From: Blasia pusilla
Taxonomy: Eukaryota; Marchantiophyta; Marchantiopsida; Blasiales
Assembly: GCA_050084515.1 (NCBI GenBank)
Contig: CM114272.1
Span: 57,288,001 to 57,352,000 of the forward strand
DNA length: 64,000 bases
Direction of reading: 5' to 3'
Made by a program: the position numbers and the translations under genes. The notes under the pieces were generated by a model. The model had not been told where the DNA came from and made no database searches. It worked only from the letters and a program-made list of their open reading frames with translations. Shown piece after piece: positions 1 through 9,615 of the stretch. The first letter of the stretch is position 1, and each line of letters opens with the position of its first letter.

Positions 1-1592
1 GATGAAGATCCACAAGGTCGGATTGGGGAGAAAGTGTCCCAGGATCGCGTGCATCAGTTTGCGTTGTCCGGAATAAGCGAGTTTAGGAGGATCCGACTGA
101 TGAAAATCAGTCTCAAGGGCACAGAGGCCCATAAGAGGGCGGCACACCATCCTCCGGGTGTGTCCGATCCAGTGATCTCCCACTGGCTACGCGAATGGTC
201 ATTTTGGGACGCGTTGCGGGTTATCGGGAAGTCCCTGCTGGACGGTCTGCAAGCAGAGCTCAAAAGATTAGAGCCCATTCCGGATGAAGCAAACCTGGAA
301 AGTTCTGTAGATTTCAAGGTTTGGCTCGACGACATCCGCGACAAGCCAATCAAAAATCCAGGATTCAAGACAATGTTCAAGGTTTGCGTCCTCCCTCAGG
401 TAGAGCTTGACGAAGAAATCGAGGGGAACAAACGGGATCAAGCAAAGAAGAAGCGAGATCTACAGGAGCAGACGGCCGATTCGATTCGAGTAAAAGCGCC
501 TAACGGATGGTCTTGGTACCTCATCCGGTGTAAGAATGCAGTGTACTGGGAAAATTACCGGCGACCTTGAAATTGTGGGCTTCACCGCTTTGATGGAGAG
601 ACATTCTCCATGTACGACATGGAGATGGCGCAAAGACATGTCCGATTGGGAGGTGGAGAATTGCCCCATTTGGCTTGACTTCAACGACCTGAAGACATCA
701 CCGATAAGGATTTATGAGTGCTTCATGATGCAAGTGGCTCTCGGGACAAGACGACATCCCCAATTTTGTGCAAAGATGAAGACTTCTTCGGAGGAGATGC
801 GGAAGAGCAAGCCCACGAGACAGTTGAGTTGGCTTCCAAGGTCCGCACGACCAAAGACAAATCCACACCGGGTCTCAAAGGCAAGGCGAGGGGAGGGAAA
901 ATTTGAGGCCGAGTCTTCCCAAAGAGAGGTGAAGATTCAAGGTCAGGCGAATCGTCCGGCGGGGGGAGAGAGGGTCGGACCAGGTCCTCGGCGAAAAAAC
1001 CCCACCATAGTCTCGAGGTCATAGAGACCCGACAAGCCGTCCGCAGACTCGGGGAGAAGCGGAAGCGAGAGGTGCAGTGGTTGTCCCAAGGAGAATCTGA
1101 TCCATCATCCTTGGGAAGACACAGACAAACAACGACCCGGACAAGCGTCCTCCTTCAGTTCACTCCTTTACTGGATGAGCTAAAAAGCTTCAGTTCTCAA
1201 GCGTCAACGCCAGCCATTGATAAATTGACAATGCTGGGACGGAAGCTCCAACGAAGCGAGCACGCTGCTTGGACGATGAATGGAGTGGTCGAAGAGGTTG
1301 CGGTGGATCTCTTGATCGCTGATCTGCCCTCGGGGTTGTGATTGTGGGGCGAGAATCCGTCGGATGGGTACCTTAGTGGAATGTGCCGCTCTCTTATGAC
1401 CAAATAGCGCTATTGTTCTCCTTTGCAGACGCCTATCTGAGTGACAGGGGTTGCTTCTTGGTGTTGACTAGAGGGAGCGAGGACGAGCTCTTCAACCTCC
1501 AGTGCGTCAAGAGGTCGCTAAAGTGGAGGACGGCGCAATCGTGGATCATAAAAAACGAGTACCCACTCCAATCCGCGACGAGTCAGATTCGG

Positions 1593-2167
1593 GTAAGGCT
1601 CAATTCCTGTAGTATAATATCAAATATATTTTCAAATTCGGGTAAGGCTCAATGCGTGTTAATTTCAGATAGTATATCTCCGTTGTTTTAATGGCCGTGA
1701 GCAACCCGTCGGAAGGCGACGGTTTTTAAAGCACCCCATGCTCGGCCGAGCAACCCGTCGGTTTCCGATGGGTTGCATCTTCCGAAACATAGGAAAAAAA
1801 AACGTGGTGTACGCAACCCGCCGGAACCCGACGGGTTGCGCTTTTTTGGTTTTTCCTGTGTTTCGGAAAGCCGCAACCCGTTCGAAAGCGGCGGGTTGCT
1901 CTCACCAGCATGGGTCGCTAGGCCAACAACCCGTCGCCTTCCGACGGGTTGCTCACGGAAAAATAACGGAGAGCCGACGGGTTGTTTTGTCACGACCAAC
2001 CCGCCGGAAGGCGACGGGTTGGTAAGGACAAAACAACCCGCCGGACTCAACAGGTTGATCCAAAGTTAGTAATTGAAAAAGTTCTCTAGGGTCAAGCCCA
2101 CTTCTTTGGTGACGTGTTGCACATTATGCCAAGTTGCTGACATTGTTTCCAACGTGCTTCTTTATAG
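1593..2167 (+). other. Intron splitting the methyltransferase-like domain (copy 1)
   Basis: The donor GGGTAAGG puts GT at 1593-1594, and the acceptor TTTATAG ends at 2167, directly before ATGGACCACTCC. Joining 1592 to 2168 keeps one reading frame (phase 0) and brings the two halves of the methylase-like domain together. Copies 2 (8132-8583) and 3 (11298-11846) have the same donor and a matching acceptor, so the intron is ancestral to the family. A second identical donor sequence lies 49 bp downstream at 1642. Most of the intron is a dyad array. Confidence 0.7.
1698..2056. repeat. Dyad-symmetry array in gene X copy 1 intron
   Basis: Six to eight imperfect to perfect palindromes with half-site CAACCCGTCGG occur about every 50-60 bp, for example near 1749, 1814, 1873, 1925 and 1998. 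The central bases vary (TTTCC, AACCC, AAAGC, CTTCC) while the arms stay complementary. The array lies wholly inside the intron. Confidence 0.85.
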
Positions 2168-2674
2168 ATGGACCACTCCTACGTGTGCTGCTTCGTTCGG
2201 CCCGAGCACAATTTCCAGGTGTTCAAGATCCGGATCTGTGGATCCATGCTCGATGGGTACTTAGATAGTTTTTACAATTCCCCCCCGGGAATTTACATGC
2301 AAGACAGTACCCCACTTCTGGGAGGAAGGGAAAAGTCGCTAGCCCTGATGCAAACGCTCATCGAGCTCTGCTCAAGGCCGGGTGACTTGGTGTTCGACTT
2401 AGTGGGACTTTCAGGGGCAAGTATCAAAGGTGCCTGGCAGAGTGGCAGGAACATTCTCTGCCTCGAGAGAAGGCAGGAACTGTTTGACCTTTGCAAGGAG
2501 GCAAAAGCAGAATACGAAAGGCTCGTTAGGGCGTACAACTCTCCACCGAAGCCGAGAGCTCCGGTTCTCGACCCACCATTGGTAGTGACTCCATCGTCAC
2601 TTCCAACGATTCCGAAAATCAGGAGGGCAAGGCCGAAAGTAATTTTGCAAGAGCTCTCGGACGATGACGAGTGA
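2168..2674 (+). CDS. Gene X copy 1, C-terminal exon of the methyltransferase-like domain
   Basis: The frame is open for 168 codons and ends in an acidic tail (SDDDE, stop). Residues 41-83 read from GIYMQDSTPLLGGREKS, where methylases of the N4/N6 class have an HP..KP element, through MQTLIELCSRPGDLVF to DLVGLSG. That last motif stands where the family has the AdoMet-binding DPFAGSG. GRNILCLE (93-100) matches the GRRFIGIE strand that follows. The degenerate DLVGLSG, together with DLPS in the previous exon, raises doubt about catalysis. A proline-rich segment (residues about 108-150) and the acidic tail follow. The copy 2 exon is open over the same stretch, apart from a frameshift near its start, which suggests selection until recently or a young duplication. 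Confidence 0.6.
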   Translation: MDHSYVCCFVRPEHNFQVFKIRICGSMLDGYLDSFYNSPPGIYMQDSTPLLGGREKSLALMQTLIELCSRPGDLVFDLVGLSGASIKGAWQSGRNILCLERRQELFDLCKEAKAEYERLVRAYNSPPKPRAPVLDPPLVVTPSSLPTIPKIRRARPKVILQELSDDDE

Positions 2675-2730
2675 GTTCAAAGAACTCAAGGACCCAGCTT
2701 GACTGCATCGTTTGGAGTAAGGAGTTATTT

Positions 2731-4000
2731 GATGATGAGGCAAAAGATTTCATAGAATAGATCAAATGTACAATTGTGAACTTTTTTCGGATGATATAAA
2801 GGAGATGATTTTTTCGAACGATGATGGTGCTTGTAAAAGTTTGCTGAAAATTTTATATGTCTTTTCGAATGTGATTGTCTAGGTACTCCGCGGACTTCTA
2901 TTTTGCAACCCGTCGGATTTCTCCTGCATGCAACTTTTCACTTTTTGACGACAACACCTTTTTACCACTTCCAGGCAACCTGTCGGATTCCGACAGGTTG
3001 CCTGATCGGACTCTTTCCCTGTTGGTCAAACTTAAGAGGTCTGGCGGGCTTCTTCCTTGGCACCTTCCCTCAACTCGTAAAAGGCGGCGAGGCTTCTTTT
3101 CTTCTCTCGACGTGTTGATTCCTACACCTGCGATTGCCATAATGGTATTACCAAGGACGGAGCACATATTGATACTTGGATGGGTGTCATATTGCAGAGC
3201 GTACAAGGTATACTGCCGAGGAAGGCGGTGGGACTCAAATCAGGTTACAGGGGACCGTTATGGCGTACCTAGGGGGGGGCCAAGGCTCTCGAATTTGCCA
3301 ACATTTTCGATCCTCGTCTACAATCGGCCAGAGGAGCCACTTGTATCCCAGGACATTCCTTTGGTACTGTCACCGAGGAGAGTTAGGAGTAAATTTGTAG
3401 ATGACGAGGCTATAGAAATCATAGACTAGGTCAAATATACATTTCCGAGGTTCCTTCGGAGGTAATAAAGGACGAGATTTTTTCAACCCATAATGGTGTT
3501 TGTAAAAGTTTGCTGGAATATTTTTTTGGACTTGTGGATTGTGTTCTTTTAGCTACTCGGATTTACAATTTTGGAACCCGTATGATTCCGACGGGTTGCA
3601 ACTTTTTGCTTTTTGCCCATTGCAACTTTTTAACCATTTCGGCAAGCTCGGATTCGACGGGTTGATCGCTTGAGTTATCGGACTTTTTCCTGTGAGACCA
3701 ACCGACGCATTGTGGCGGGCTTCTTAACTTTGCTCGTTCCCTACATTCGTCAAACCAGTTGTAGGCTTCTTTTCTTGTCTAAGATGTGCAGATTCCTACT
3801 ACTGTTGGATTGCCATTTCGGATTCCCAACCTGTTAGATTGTCGTGGGTGCAGGGTGGAAGAAAATCACTTCTAAAAATCTTTCCTTTCTTATGGTGAGC
3901 TTTCTCACGGGTTGGGAGGGGTGCAGATTCTTGGTTTTTCACTTTAGGATCCGAATGAAGGGACATCATTCCTCTTTACCGCACAACTAACAATCTTTTG
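2731..4000 (+). repeat. Diverged tandem duplication (about 669-bp period) downstream of gene X copy 1
   Basis: The segment starting GATGATGAGGCAAAAGAT at 2731 recurs in diverged form at 3400 (GATGACGAGGCTATAGAA). In both units it is followed by a TAG, a TTTGTAAAAGTTTGCTG tract, a CAACCCGTCGGAT-type half dyad, a CCTGTCGGATTCCGACAGG-like dyad (2975-3003, weaker in unit two) and a GGCGGGCTTCTT segment. The second unit fades near 4.0 kb. Copy 2 has the same layout in reverse (about 7570-6300), so the duplication predates the spread of the element. Confidence 0.6.
3114..3429 (+). pseudogene. Possible downstream exon of unknown function (copy 1)
   Basis: This stretch is conserved as protein between copy 1 and copy 2 (7182-6862, minus strand). 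Shared segments include CRAYKVYC, WDSNQVT, DRYGVP, GGPRLSN, PEEPLVSQDIP and the end RRVRSKFVDDEA. Copies 2 and 3 have TCTCAG just before it, which would serve as a 3' splice site; copy 1 has lost that AG. I do not recognise a domain. It may be a 3' exon of gene X or of a small separate gene. The clustered Cys and His residues (DCHHG, SHCRAYKVYC) are suggestive but not diagnostic. Confidence 0.35.
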
Positions 4001-4520
4001 GTTCAATTATCGTCTCATGTGTTCACATTTCACAAAGTTGGTCTTGAGCAGACACTGTCATAACCAACAAAAAGTTGGTTATGGGGCAATTTAGGGGAGG
4101 CCATGATGCGAGCAACAATCCCTCGCAAAAAAGAGAGGTTGGCATCGCATCGAAGGCAAGATCCGGTGGTCCTCCAACAAAAATACCCATGGGCCTTTGC
4201 TATTGTAGACCGAGAAGTAATGTTAAGAAACTTAGGCTCATATGGAGAGTGATGGAAAAATGTTTGTAGTGGTCTTATGATGTCCGCTTTTTTTAGCGCC
4301 CCAGAAAGGGAAAAAAAGGAGGTTTCTTTAGGGCCAAATGTGGACCACTACCTACTCTCTTCTAAAGATTTCATGAATTTGAAAGCAAACAAAAATTTCA
4401 AATATGTCAAAAAGTTTTGAAGAGAGGAGGCGGATTTGGCCCTTTTTTTTGAAGAGAGACTCTCCTCTCTTCCTCTCTTCCTCTCCTCTCTTACTCTCTC
4501 CTGCCAGAATACCAGCCCCC
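4001..4520 (+). repeat. Element terminus, gene X side (copy 1)
   Basis: Noncoding 3' end of the element. It contains a pyrimidine-rich tract (4453-4500, repeats of CTCTCTTCCTCTC) and ends in CTGCCAGAATACCAGCCCCC at 4520. The reverse complement of this end (GGGGGCTGGTATTCTGGCAG) begins the copies at 5062, 5762 and, in variant form, 37354, which fixes the outer boundary. After 4520 the sequence changes to an LTR-like fragment. Confidence 0.7.
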
Positions 4521-4524
4521 GCCT

Positions 4525-4889
4525 AGTCCGTCGGTGCGCTCACAGAAGAGCTTCGATGGAACCTGAACATGGAGATAACTCGACATACGAGAATGCACTA
4601 CCGCTACGGCTTCCGACTATTTGACTACTCAGGAAAACTAGGGTTTTTACCTATTCTTCTTCATTTCTATTAATAGATTTTTTTTTTGGGGCCTACGCCC
4701 CCAGACCCCCGCGCCCTGATGCAATATTGGGTTAGATAAACCTAGTAACGCCACTCCTAAAACCACCTACGTCATATTACTATGACTCCTTCGACGTCTA
4801 AGTCGAAACCTTCAATCTAGGCTTCTCCTCATACTAGGGGGCCGATCAGATTAATGGTGCTCAGAGGAGTGGATGTTGAGAATCCAACA
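4525..4889 (-). repeat. LTR fragment related to the copia LTRs at 22 and 24.7 kb
   Basis: The order CTAGTCC, GAGCTTCGATGGAACCTG, GACTATTTGACTACTCAGG, AACTAGGGTTTTT, ATTACTATGACTCC, ATCTAGGCTTCTCCTCAT parallels 21905-22250 and, in part, 24675-24820. Its right end (GATGTTGAGAATCCAACA) matches the LTR end GATGTTGAATGATCAACA at 22250. The gene X element end abuts its left side, so that element probably inserted into this LTR. Confidence 0.6.
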
Positions 4890-5055
4890 AAAACATCACT
4901 AGTGGAAGAGGAAGTACCCTCTCGTGACTCCTCCTCCTCATCTGGGAATGGCTCCATCCATGACACATAGAATGGGTCATAGTAGAGTTGCGATGCCTCA
5001 ATCTCCTGGGCATATCTGTGGGAGAACTCATGGTAATTGTCCATGGGCGCCCCCT
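4890..5055 (-). pseudogene. gag fragment related to the methyltransferase-carrying gypsy element
   Basis: The minus strand encodes MDNYHEFSHRYAQEIEA. The gag at 27.98 kb has MDDYHEFRKDHVAEIEA, and the two are also similar at the DNA level over about 90 bp. An acidic, Ser/Thr-rich stretch follows. The fragment runs straight into the LTR-like sequence at 4889, suggesting an element reduced by internal deletion, or nested debris. It shows a second, related gag lineage in this window. Confidence 0.5.
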
Positions 5056-5061
5056 CTAAAT

Positions 5062-5420
5062 GGGGGCTGGTATTCTAGCAGGAGAGAGTAAGATAGGAGA
5101 GGAAGAGAGAAAGAGAGGAGAGTCTCTCTTCAAAAAAAAAAAGGCAGAATCCGCCTCCTTTCTTCAAAACTTTTTGACATTTTTGAAATTTTTGTTTGCT
5201 TTCAAATTCATGAAATCTTTAGAAGAGAGTAGCAAGTGGACCACATTCGGGCCTAAAGTAACATTTTTTTCCAGGCTTGGAAAAACAAGTAGACATCATA
5301 AGACCAGTACAAATATCCTTCCATCACTCTCCATGTGAGACCAATTTTCTTCACATTGCTTGTCTAAGCCAACTCTACGGTAAGCCGTGCCCAGGGGTAT
5401 TATTGTTGAAGGACCATCGG
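5062..5420 (-). repeat. Third gene X-side terminus fragment
   Basis: Begins GGGGGCTGGTATTCTAGCAG and continues through the purine tract, the TTCAAAACTTTTTGACAT segment and the CATCACTCTCCATGTGAG segment, as in copy 2 (5762-6110). It lies in the spacer of the large inverted repeat. Similarity is lost after about 5420. From 5421 to about 5720 I see no gene or repeat; 5730-5756 matches the unknown exon near 7000 (GAATTCGAGAGCCTTGGCCC). Confidence 0.6.
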
Positions 5421-5761
5421 CAGATAATTTGACACGAAGTAGCAATTTCATCTCAATGAAAGGTTCAAATAAAGACTCTAACTATGGTCTCAATAGACCC
5501 TTCAAGGTTTAACTTCTCCGAAGATGTGGTTGACATTATGGATTGTTGACTCTTCTTGCAAAAGGCATTAAATATCCCATCCGATCAATACTCATCCATG
5601 AGGGGGTTTTCCACAACAGAACAAATCACTCATCACTGATGGTAGCCGAAGACTTTCATAACATCATTGGACGATGTTGGCTCATGAATGGGTGCATAAA
5701 GTATACCAGTAGACATGGATCATAAATGTTGGGGAATTCGAGAGCCTTGGCCCCCCCTAGG

Positions 5762-6320
5762 GGGGGCTGGTATTCTGGCAGGAGAGAGTAAGAGAGGAGA
5801 GGAAGAGAGGAAGAGATGAGAGTCTCTCTTCAAAAAAAAGGACCAAATCCGCCTCCTCTCTTCAAAACTTTTTGACATATTTGAAATTTTTGTTTGCTTT
5901 CAAATTCATGAAATCTTTAGAAGAGAGTAGGTAGTGGTCCACATTTGGCCCTAAAGAAACCTCCTTTTTCCAGGGGGCAAAAAAAAAACAGACATCATAA
6001 GACCACTACAAACATTTTTCCATCACTCTCCATGTGAGCCTAAGTTTCTTAACATTACCTGTCTCGGTCTACAATAAGCAGTGCCCATGGGTATTTTTGT
6101 TGGAGGACCACCCGGATGCGCATCGGTACGATGCCAATCTCTCTTTTTGCGGGGATTGTTGCCTGCATCATGGCCTCCCCTGAATTGCCACATAACCATT
6201 TTTTTGTTGGTTATGACAGGTGTCAGCTCAAGACCAACTTTGTGAAATGTGAACACATGAGACGATAATTGAACCAAAAGATTATTAGTTGTCTGGAGTA
6301 AAGAGGAACTGATGTCCCTT
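5762..6320 (-). repeat. Element terminus, gene X side (copy 2)
   Basis: Starts GGGGGCTGGTATTCTGGCAG, followed by GAGAGAGTAAGAGAGGAGAG and a purine tract. The TAAGAGAGGAGAGGAAGAG core resembles the opposite, transposase-side terminus (GTAAGAGGAGAGGAAGAG at 9616, 38524 and, reversed, 56629), as expected for terminal inverted repeats. It is the mirror of 4001-4520. Confidence 0.65.
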
Positions 6321-6861
6321 CATTCAGATCCTAAATCTGAGAAACCGAGAAGCTACACCTCCCAACCCGTAAAAAAGCTCACCATAAGAAAGGGAAGATT
6401 TTGAGAAGTGATTTCCTTCCACCCTGCACCCACGAAAATCCAACGGGTTGGGAATCCGAAATGGCAATCCAATAGGTAGTAGGAATCCTGCACATCTTAG
6501 ACAAGAAAAGAAGCCTACAACTGGTTTGACGAATGTAGGGGAACGAGCCAAAAGTTAAGAAGCCTGCCACAATGCGTTAGAAGTTGGTCTCACAGGGAAA
6601 GAGTCCGATCACTCAAGCAGTCAACTTGTCAGAATCCGACAGCTTGCTTGGAAATGGTTAAAAAGTTGTTGTGGGCAAAAAGCTTAAAGTTGCAACCTGT
6701 CGGAATCATACGGTTTGCAAAATTGTAAATCCGAGTAGCTAAAAGAACACAATCCACAAGTCCAAAAAAATATTCCAGAAAACTTTTACAAATACCATTA
6801 TGGGTTGAAAAAATCTCTTCCTTTATTACCTCCAAAGGAACCTCGGAAATGTACATTTGAC

Positions 6862-7182
6862 CTAGTCTATGATTTCTTCAGCCTCGTCATCTACAAATTT
6901 ACTCCTAACTCTCCTAGGTTCCTGTACAAAAGGAATGTCCTGGGATACAAGTGGCTCCTCTGGCCAATTGTAGACGGGGATCGAAAATATTGGCGAATTC
7001 GAGAGCCTTGGCCCCCCCTTAGGTACGCCATAACGGTCCCATGTAACCTGATTTGAGTCCCACCGCCTTCCTTGGCAGTATACCTTGTACGCTCTGCAAT
7101 GTGACACCCATCCAGTATCAATATGTGCTCCATCCTTGGTAATACCATGATGGCAATCCCACAGGTAGTAGGAATCCAACAC
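6862..7182 (-). pseudogene. Possible downstream exon of unknown function (copy 2)
   Basis: An open frame of 106 codons matching 3114-3429. It begins after TCTCAG (reverse strand, about 7190) and includes LDSYYLWDCHHGITKDGAH, HCRAYKVYCQG, DRYGVPKGGPRLSN and RRVRSKFVDDEAEEIID, then stop. It is better preserved than copy 1. No domain is recognised. It sits about 440 bp downstream of the methyltransferase-like stop. The neighbouring 6320-6860 and 7183-7620 are the noncoding duplicated units. Confidence 0.4.
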
Positions 7183-7625
7183 GTCTGAGAGAAGAAAAGA
7201 AGCCTACGCCTTCTTTTACGAGTTGAGGAGAAGGTGCCAAAGTGAAGAAGCCCGCCAGATTGCCTCTTAAGTTGGACCAACAGGGAAAGAGTCCGATCAG
7301 GCAACCTGTCGAAATCCGACAAGTTGCCTGGAAGTGGTTAAAAAGGTGCAGTGGTCAAAAAGTGAAAAGTTGCAAGCAAGAGAAATCCGACGGGTTGCAA
7401 AATAGAAGTCCACGGAGTACATAGAAAATCACATTCGAAAAGACATAAAAGATATTTAGCAAACTTTTAGAAGCACCACCATCGTTCGAATAAATCTTCT
7501 CCTTTATTACATCCGAAAAAAGCTCGGAACTATACATTTGATCTATTCTATGAAATCTTTTGCCTCATCAAATAACTCCCTACTCCAAACACTGCAGTCA
7601 AACTGGGTCCTTGAGTTCTTTGAAC

Positions 7626-8131
7626 TCACTCGTCATCGTCCGAGAGCTCTTGCAATATTACTTTCAGCCTTGCCCTCCCGATTTTCGGAATCGTTGGAAG
7701 TGACGATGGTGTCACTACCAATGGTGGGTGTGGAACCGGAGCTCTCGGCTTCGGTGGAGAGTTGTACGCCCCAACGAGCCTTTTGTATTTTGCCTTTGCC
7801 TCCTTGCAAAGGTCAAACAGTTCCTGCCTTCCCTCGAGGCAGAGAATATTCCTGCCACTCTGCCAGGCGCCTTTGATACTCGCCCCTGAAAGCCCCACTA
7901 AGTCGAACACCAAGTCACCCGGCCTTGAGCAGAGCTCGATGAGCGTTTGCATCAGGGCTGGCGACTTTTCCCTTCCTCCAAGAAGTGGGGTACCGTCTTG
8001 CATGTAAATTCTGGGGAATTGTACAAACTATCTAAGCTGCCCTATTTGAGCATGGATCCACAGATCCTCGATCTTGAACACGGAAGTTGTGCTCGGGCGA
8101 AAGAAGCGATAGAAACGAGGAGTGGTCCATC
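7626..8131 (-). pseudogene. Gene X copy 2, C-terminal methyltransferase-like exon
   Basis: Starts at the conserved ATGGACCACTC after a TTCTGAG acceptor and ends with the same acidic SDDDE tail as copy 1. A frameshift falls between 8131 and 8003. From 8003 onward the frame is open and carries TPLLGGREKS, MQTLIELCSRPGDLVF, DLVGLSG and GRNILCLE. The degenerate DLVGLSG is identical to copy 1, so it was already present in their common ancestor. Confidence 0.6.
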
Positions 8132-8583
8132 TCAGAAGAAGCACATTGGAAACAATGTCAAGAACTTGGCATAATGTGCAACGTCACCAAAGAACTCCGC
8201 TTGACCCTAGAGAACTTTTTTCAAATACTAACATTGGAGCAACCCGCCGAGTCCGACGGGTTTTTTTGTCCCATGACCAACCCGTCGGAAGGCGACGGGT
8301 TCTGGCTTAGAGCAGCCCATGCTTATTTAGAGCAACCCGCCGCTATCCGACGAAGTTGCGCTTTCTAGAACATAAAGAATCGCAACCCGCCGGGTTCGGA
8401 CGGGTTGCAGTACACCTGGCGTTTTCCTCAGTGTTTTGGAAAGATGCAACCCGTCGGAAAGTGACGGGTTGCTCTCAGCCAAGCATCGGCTGCTCTAAGC
8501 CAGTAACCTGTCGCCTTCCGACGGGTTGCTCACGGACAAAAACAACATAGATATACTATCAAGAGACAAGAATAGAGCCTTAC
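8132..8583 (-). other. Gene X copy 2 intron with dyad array
   Basis: Donor GGGTAAGG (GT at 8583-8582, reverse strand) and acceptor AG at 8133-8132. About six dyads of the CAACCCGTCGG class lie at about 8239-8535. The duplicated donor found in copies 1 and 3 is absent here. Confidence 0.7.
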
Positions 8584-9606
8584 CCGAATCTGACTCGTCA
8601 CGGATCGGAGTGGGTACTCGTTCTTGATGATCCACGATTGCGCCGTCCTCCACTTCAGCGACCTCTTGACGCACTGGAGGTTGAAAATCTCGTCCTTGCT
8701 CCCTCCAGTCAACACCAAGAAGCAGCCCTTGTCACTCAGATAGGCGTCTGCAAAGGAGAACAATAGCGCGATCTGGTCATAAGAGAGGGGAACATTCTAG
8801 TCAGGTACCCCGTCCGACGGATTCTCGTCCCACAATTGCAACCCCGAGGGCAGATCAGCGATCAATAGATCCACCGCCACCTCTTCGACCACTCCATTCA
8901 CCGTCCAGTGAGCGTGCCCGTTTCGTTGAAGCTTCCGTCCCAGCGTTGTCAATTTATCAATGGCTGGTGTCGACGCTTGAGAACTGAAACTTTTCAGCTC
9001 ATCCAGTAAAGGAGTGAACTGAAGGAGTACGCTTGTCCGGGTCGTTTTTTCTCTATGTCTTCCCAAGGATGATGGACTGTATGCTCCTTGGGACAACCCT
9101 GGCACCTCTCGCTTCCGCTTCTCCCGAGTCTCATGGGATGCCTTGTCGGGGGTCTCTATGACCTCAGACTCTGGTGGGATTTTTTTTGCGGAGGACCTGG
9201 TCCGACCCTCTCTCCCCGCTCGCCCGGACGATTCCGCCGTTGGCCTTGAATCTTCAGCCTCTATTTGGGAAGACTCGGCCTCGAAATTCTTCCCTCCCCT
9301 CGCCTTGCCTTTGAGACCCGTTGTGGATTTGTCTTTGGCTGTGCGGACCTTGGAAGCCAACTCAGCTGTCTCGAGGGCTTGCTCTTCCGCATCTCCTCCG
9401 AATAAGTCTTCAGGCTGCACAAAATTGGGGATGTCATCCTGTCCTGAGGCCACTACATCATGAAGCACGCGTAAATCTTTCTCGGTGATGTCTTCAAAGT
9501 CGTTGAAGTCCAGCCAAATCGGGTAATTCTCCACCTCCCAATCGGACATGTGCTGAGCCATCTCCGTGTCGTACATGGAGAATGTCTCTCCATCAAGCGG
9601 CGAAGT
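8584..9606 (-). pseudogene. Gene X copy 2, acidic linker and N-terminal half of methyltransferase-like domain
   Basis: The best-preserved copy of this part. From MYDTEMAQHMSDWE (9576) the frame stays open for 259 codons: an acidic segment, a Lys/Arg/Ser-rich disordered linker (about residues 75-165), a helical segment (LLDELKSFSSQAST), then VDLLIADLPSGLQLWDENP. A TAG at 8797-8799 replaces a Trp codon (TGG in copies 1 and 3). The frame then continues SYDQIALLFSFADAYLSDKG, CFLVLTGG, KWRTAQSWIIKNEYP to the intron donor. DLPS (residues 241-244) takes the place of the catalytic (D/N/S)PP(Y/F/W) motif of N4/N6 methylases. The 5' part is lost where a MULE terminus abuts at 9616. Confidence 0.6.
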
Positions 9607-9615
9607 CGAGGTGCG

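Larger units (their letters stand above)
1..2674 (+). pseudogene. Gene X copy 1: ParB-methyltransferase-like element protein, 5' end outside window
   Basis: Reading begins in frame at base 1, inside a helical region that matches copy 3 (13870-12953). It runs to about 567 and continues, with frameshifts around 570-1070, through the acidic stretch starting MSDWEVENCPIW (640 onward). The first half of the methyltransferase-like domain lies at about 1290-1592 (DLLIADLPSG, then SYDQIALLFSFADAYLSD). A phase-0 intron (1593-2167) separates it from the last exon (2168-2674). The order, a DPPY-like motif before a glycine-rich motif near the C terminus, is that of beta-class N6/N4 DNA methylases (pfam01555 type). 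Stops and frame changes in the middle mean this copy cannot make the whole protein. It forms the left arm of an inverted repeat with copy 2. The function, DNA modification or a derived DNA-binding role, is inferred only. Confidence 0.6.
580..9606. repeat. Large inverted repeat: gene X copies 1 and 2
   Basis: The plus-strand segment about 580-4520 is matched in reverse by about 9606-5762: methyltransferase exons, intron array, downstream duplication and terminus in mirrored order. The arms are about 3.9 kb and the spacer (4521-5761) holds an LTR fragment, a gag fragment and a third terminus. The arms differ by many substitutions and indels, so they are old or came from separate insertions rather than a fresh fold-back duplication. 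Confidence 0.7.
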
